5,728 nucleotides of DNA. Source: Porphyromonas sp. GTDB taxonomy: Bacteria; Bacteroidota; Bacteroidia; Bacteroidales; Porphyromonadaceae. This document shows, in pieces, positions 5,404-5,728 of this stretch; position 1 is the first letter of the stretch; each line of letters begins with the position of its first letter. The stretch spans positions 1 through 5,728 of the forward strand of contig JASBZK010000066.1 in assembly GCA_029983505.1 (NCBI GenBank), in the 5' to 3' direction. The notes beneath the pieces are model-generated. The model did not search any database. It saw only the letters and a list, made by a program, of their open reading frames with translations, and was not told the DNA's origin. A program made the translations under genes and the position numbers.

Positions 5404-5728
5404 TTAGTACTGACGTGTAGGAATGTATTCATCTAAGCCGACAAACATTTTTGTTCTTCTCTTTAATCCGACACTCCCCTGATCCAATGAAGTCCAAGCG
5501 TAGCTATCCGTAGCACAATACCACCCGTTACCCTGCCCGGAACCCCATCCCCAATTCATATAGAGACGGTCATCGTATTCCGTCCATCTTTTTAAGACAA
5601 TGAACCAAAACTTCTTGGTCACCTCAAACGACTGTTCGTAATAACCGTCGCAGAACCAAATATGACCAACAAGCCCATTATCTCCTCCAATTAAAACTCC
5701 TCTGTACCCGGTTAACTCAGTACCGCCG
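5404..5728 (-). CDS. C10 family (streptopain-like) cysteine protease, C-terminal part
   Basis: The - strand frame is open from the window edge to the TAA at 5404-5406 and gives the last 107 residues of a C10 peptidase; the N-terminus, prodomain and catalytic cysteine lie outside. GHIWFCDGY (21-29 of the fragment) contains the catalytic histidine, His22 (codon 5662-5664), matching GHAFVIDG in SpeB. MNWGWGSGQGNGWY (57-70) matches the HVNWGWGG loop of SpeB, where the Asn and the first Trp shape the active site. Both motifs are intact, so the fragment looks functional. There is a longer insert than in SpeB between the His and Trp motifs. A GTG at 5620-5622 inside the fragment is not a credible start because it would exclude the histidine. 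Such enzymes are secreted as zymogens and degrade host or competitor proteins. A small lipoprotein gene follows after 48 bp. Confidence 0.9.
   Translation of the reverse strand, partial: GGTELTGYRGVLIGGDNGLVGHIWFCDGYYEQSFEVTKKFWFIVLKRWTEYDDRLYMNWGWGSGQGNGWYCATDSYAWTSLDQGSVGLKRRTKMFVGLDEYIPTRQY

Overview
The window looks like a chromosomal segment of a Bacteroidota bacterium, most likely Porphyromonas or a close relative. The reasons are the density of lipoprotein signal peptides, two DUF4876-type lipoproteins, a C10 (streptopain-like) cysteine protease, TAnnTTTG-type promoter boxes, few usable Shine-Dalgarno sites and roughly half G+C. The genus is an inference from this gene content, not something read from a marker gene.

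Left part, + strand (1-2524): the 3' end of an unrecognised gene is followed by two tandem paralogous lipoproteins of the DUF4876 family (221-1333 and 1367-2524, 33 bp apart). All three probably form one operon that began before the window. A long GC-rich imperfect inverted repeat (2534-2596) closes this block.

Middle, + strand (2648-3579): a Bacteroidota-type promoter box leads into a two-gene operon. It encodes a ClbS/DfsB-family protein (2681-3220) and a VOC/glyoxalase-bleomycin-resistance fold protein (3217-3579), whose stop and start overlap as ATGA. Both families contain enzymes or binders that neutralise reactive small molecules, so this reads as a small protection cassette. A spacer with two weak hairpins separates it from the convergent genes.

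Right part, - strand (5728 down to 3721): read in the direction of transcription, there are two copies of one cassette. The first is the C-terminal part of a C10 protease (5404-5728, cut by the window edge) followed by a small lipoprotein (4798-5355). The second is a C10-prodomain-like lipoprotein remnant with no usable start codon and no catalytic domain (4301-4549), followed by a paralogous small lipoprotein (3721-4287). The cassettes are separated by a terminator-like hairpin, a mosaic of inverted and direct repeats (4668-4749) and a candidate promoter overlapped by a short palindrome (4586-4610). The repeated pairing of a C10 protease with a small secreted lipoprotein suggests a functional partner, possibly a cognate inhibitor or chaperone, but nothing in the sequence proves that.

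No RNA genes, CRISPR arrays, insertion sequences or transposase fragments were recognised.
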